From assembly GCF_030066895.1 (NCBI RefSeq), contig NZ_JASJAV010000028.1:1-47922 (forward strand): a stretch of 47,922 bases of DNA, in the 5' to 3' direction. Under the pieces are notes generated by a model. The model searched no databases. It saw only the letters and a program-made list of their open reading frames with translations, and was not told the DNA's origin. Positions 46,973 to 47,922 of this stretch are shown piece after piece. Each line of letters opens with the position of its first letter. Positions within the stretch are counted from its first letter, which is position 1. The translations under genes were made by a program, and so were the position numbers. The stretch comes from Breoghania sp. GTDB lineage: Bacteria; Pseudomonadota; Alphaproteobacteria; Rhizobiales; Stappiaceae.

Positions 46973-47796
46973 GGGTACGGGTGGTGGAGATCGGACTTCT
47001 GACCCCGGCGCGTTTGAAGCATGTGCGTCTGGCACAAGCCGTGCTGACGATCATTTCAGCGTTATTCCTCATCAGTGACAGCCAGGCCGAAACCCTCGTC
47101 ACCGCTCTTTCCGAACCCACCGTCAAGATCACCTCGAACTTCACCGGCGCGGAGATCGTCGTCTTCGGCGTGATCGAACGTGATGACAAAACCGTCGAGC
47201 GACCAGAGCCTTACGACATCGTCGTCACCGTCGACGGGCCGAAGGAAACCATCGTCATCCGCCGCAAGGCGCGGGTCTTCGGCGTCTGGGTCAACAACGA
47301 GTCCGTCCGTTTCATCGATATCCTGTCCTTCTACGCCCTGCACAGCACCCGTCGGCTGAGCCTGATCGCCGATGAGGCGTTGCTGAAGGACAAGGGCATC
47401 GGCGCGAAAAACCTGACGCTTCGTTCGGATGCCGGGTTCGACATGAGCGAAGACGACCGACAGTCGTTTCGCGATGCCCTGTTGCGGTTGAAGGTGCAGG
47501 AGGGCCTCTACGCCGAGCGCTCCTCCGCGGTTGGCTTCCTGTCGTCCTCGCTGTTTCGAACCACCGTCCCGCTTCCCGCCAACGTGCCGGACGGCGACTA
47601 CAAGGTGGATGTCTCGCTCTTTCGCGGCGGCGCGCTTCTCACCACCCAGCGCCAGAATCTGCGCATCGCCAAGGCAGGCTTCGAACAGTTCACCTATTCG
47701 ACGGCCCACACCAACACGCTCATCTACGGCCTGACCACGGTGCTGATGGCGATCTTCACCGGCTGGCTGGCTGGCGTCATCTTCCGCAAGGAATAG
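46969..47796 (+). CDS. TIGR02186 family membrane-anchored protein
   Basis: A 275-residue protein. A signal peptide or N-terminal anchor (LAQAVLTIISALFLISDSQA, cleavage near residue 40) is followed by a beta-rich periplasmic domain (VKITSNFTGAEIVVFGVIER, IVVTVDGPKETIVIRRKARV, GVWVNNESVRF) and a C-terminal membrane helix (IYGLTTVLMAIFTGWLAGVI). This matches the uncharacterised TIGR02186 family, regularly found behind TSUP transporters in alphaproteobacteria. A role as periplasmic partner of the transporter is inferred from the ATGA overlap. The frame is intact. Confidence 0.88.
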   Translation: MRVRVVEIGLLTPARLKHVRLAQAVLTIISALFLISDSQAETLVTALSEPTVKITSNFTGAEIVVFGVIERDDKTVERPEPYDIVVTVDGPKETIVIRRKARVFGVWVNNESVRFIDILSFYALHSTRRLSLIADEALLKDKGIGAKNLTLRSDAGFDMSEDDRQSFRDALLRLKVQEGLYAERSSAVGFLSSSLFRTTVPLPANVPDGDYKVDVSLFRGGALLTTQRQNLRIAKAGFEQFTYSTAHTNTLIYGLTTVLMAIFTGWLAGVIFRKE

Positions 47797-47922
47797 GGGT
47801 GGCAACGCGTCTCCATTTGTGAAGCGTGTACCCTTCTTCCCCCATTGGCTAAAGCGCTCCAAGGTCCGACAGAAATGGCTGAGGGAAATACCTCTCCCAT
47901 GGGGAGAGGTCGGGCCGAAGGC

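Overview
The window is ordinary, GC-rich alphaproteobacterial chromosome, most likely order Hyphomicrobiales (Rhizobiales). The evidence is the conserved block gcrA-argD-argF-hslO, a SAM-II riboswitch in front of metZ with dcd and apaG nearby, a class I lysyl-tRNA synthetase, a DUF952-pyrD pair, a rhizobial-type PodJ polarity protein, small DUF1127 and DUF6460-like proteins, and GC-rich dispersed palindromic repeats between genes. I see no phage, insertion sequence, CRISPR array or plasmid functions. I cannot name the genus.

Layout. 1-4.2 kb: gcrA (minus), then argD, argF and a broken hslO. 4.2-9.8 kb: palindromic repeats, then a two-gene RND efflux system (adaptor plus permease), both genes heavily broken. 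9.8-14.5 kb: an alpha/beta hydrolase, a sterol-desaturase-like membrane hydroxylase, a periplasmic solute-binding protein, a membrane glycosyltransferase and tRNA-Gly(CCC). 14.8-22.1 kb: a bacterial voltage-gated sodium channel homologue, YihY, Dcd, SAM-II riboswitch plus metZ, a CDP-alcohol phosphatidyltransferase, apaG and trkH. 22.2-26.6 kb: a LysR regulator divergent from a DUF1127 small protein, a TerB-like gene with a membrane partner, lysS and an internally deleted SGNH hydrolase. 26.9-33.7 kb: a chemoreceptor, an S24-family regulator, DUF952-pyrD, a MATE exporter and small membrane proteins. 33.8-41.0 kb: a minus-strand fatty-acid (beta-oxidation) block of merR, two acyl-CoA dehydrogenases, thiolase and a FadB/FadJ-type enzyme, with matching MerR-type palindromes upstream of merR and of the first dehydrogenase. 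41.4-47.8 kb: podJ, then a TSUP transporter overlapping a TIGR02186 gene.

The most unusual property is the density of broken reading frames. About half of the recognisable genes carry frameshifts, in-frame stops one substitution away from a plausible sense codon (usually Gln, Trp, Tyr or Arg), tandem duplications of 16-28 bp, a 49-bp perfect palindrome inside a coding region, or internal deletions. Protein similarity resumes immediately after each break, so the changes are either very recent or, more probably, errors in a draft assembly. Several housekeeping genes (argD, argF, dcd, lysS, pyrD) are free of breaks, so real decay under relaxed selection cannot be excluded from the sequence alone. 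Genes whose frame is broken are listed as pseudogene over the full span I can reconstruct. I found no convincing undescribed multi-gene system; the most useful leads are the regulatory sites, the composite intergenic repeats and the break pattern itself.
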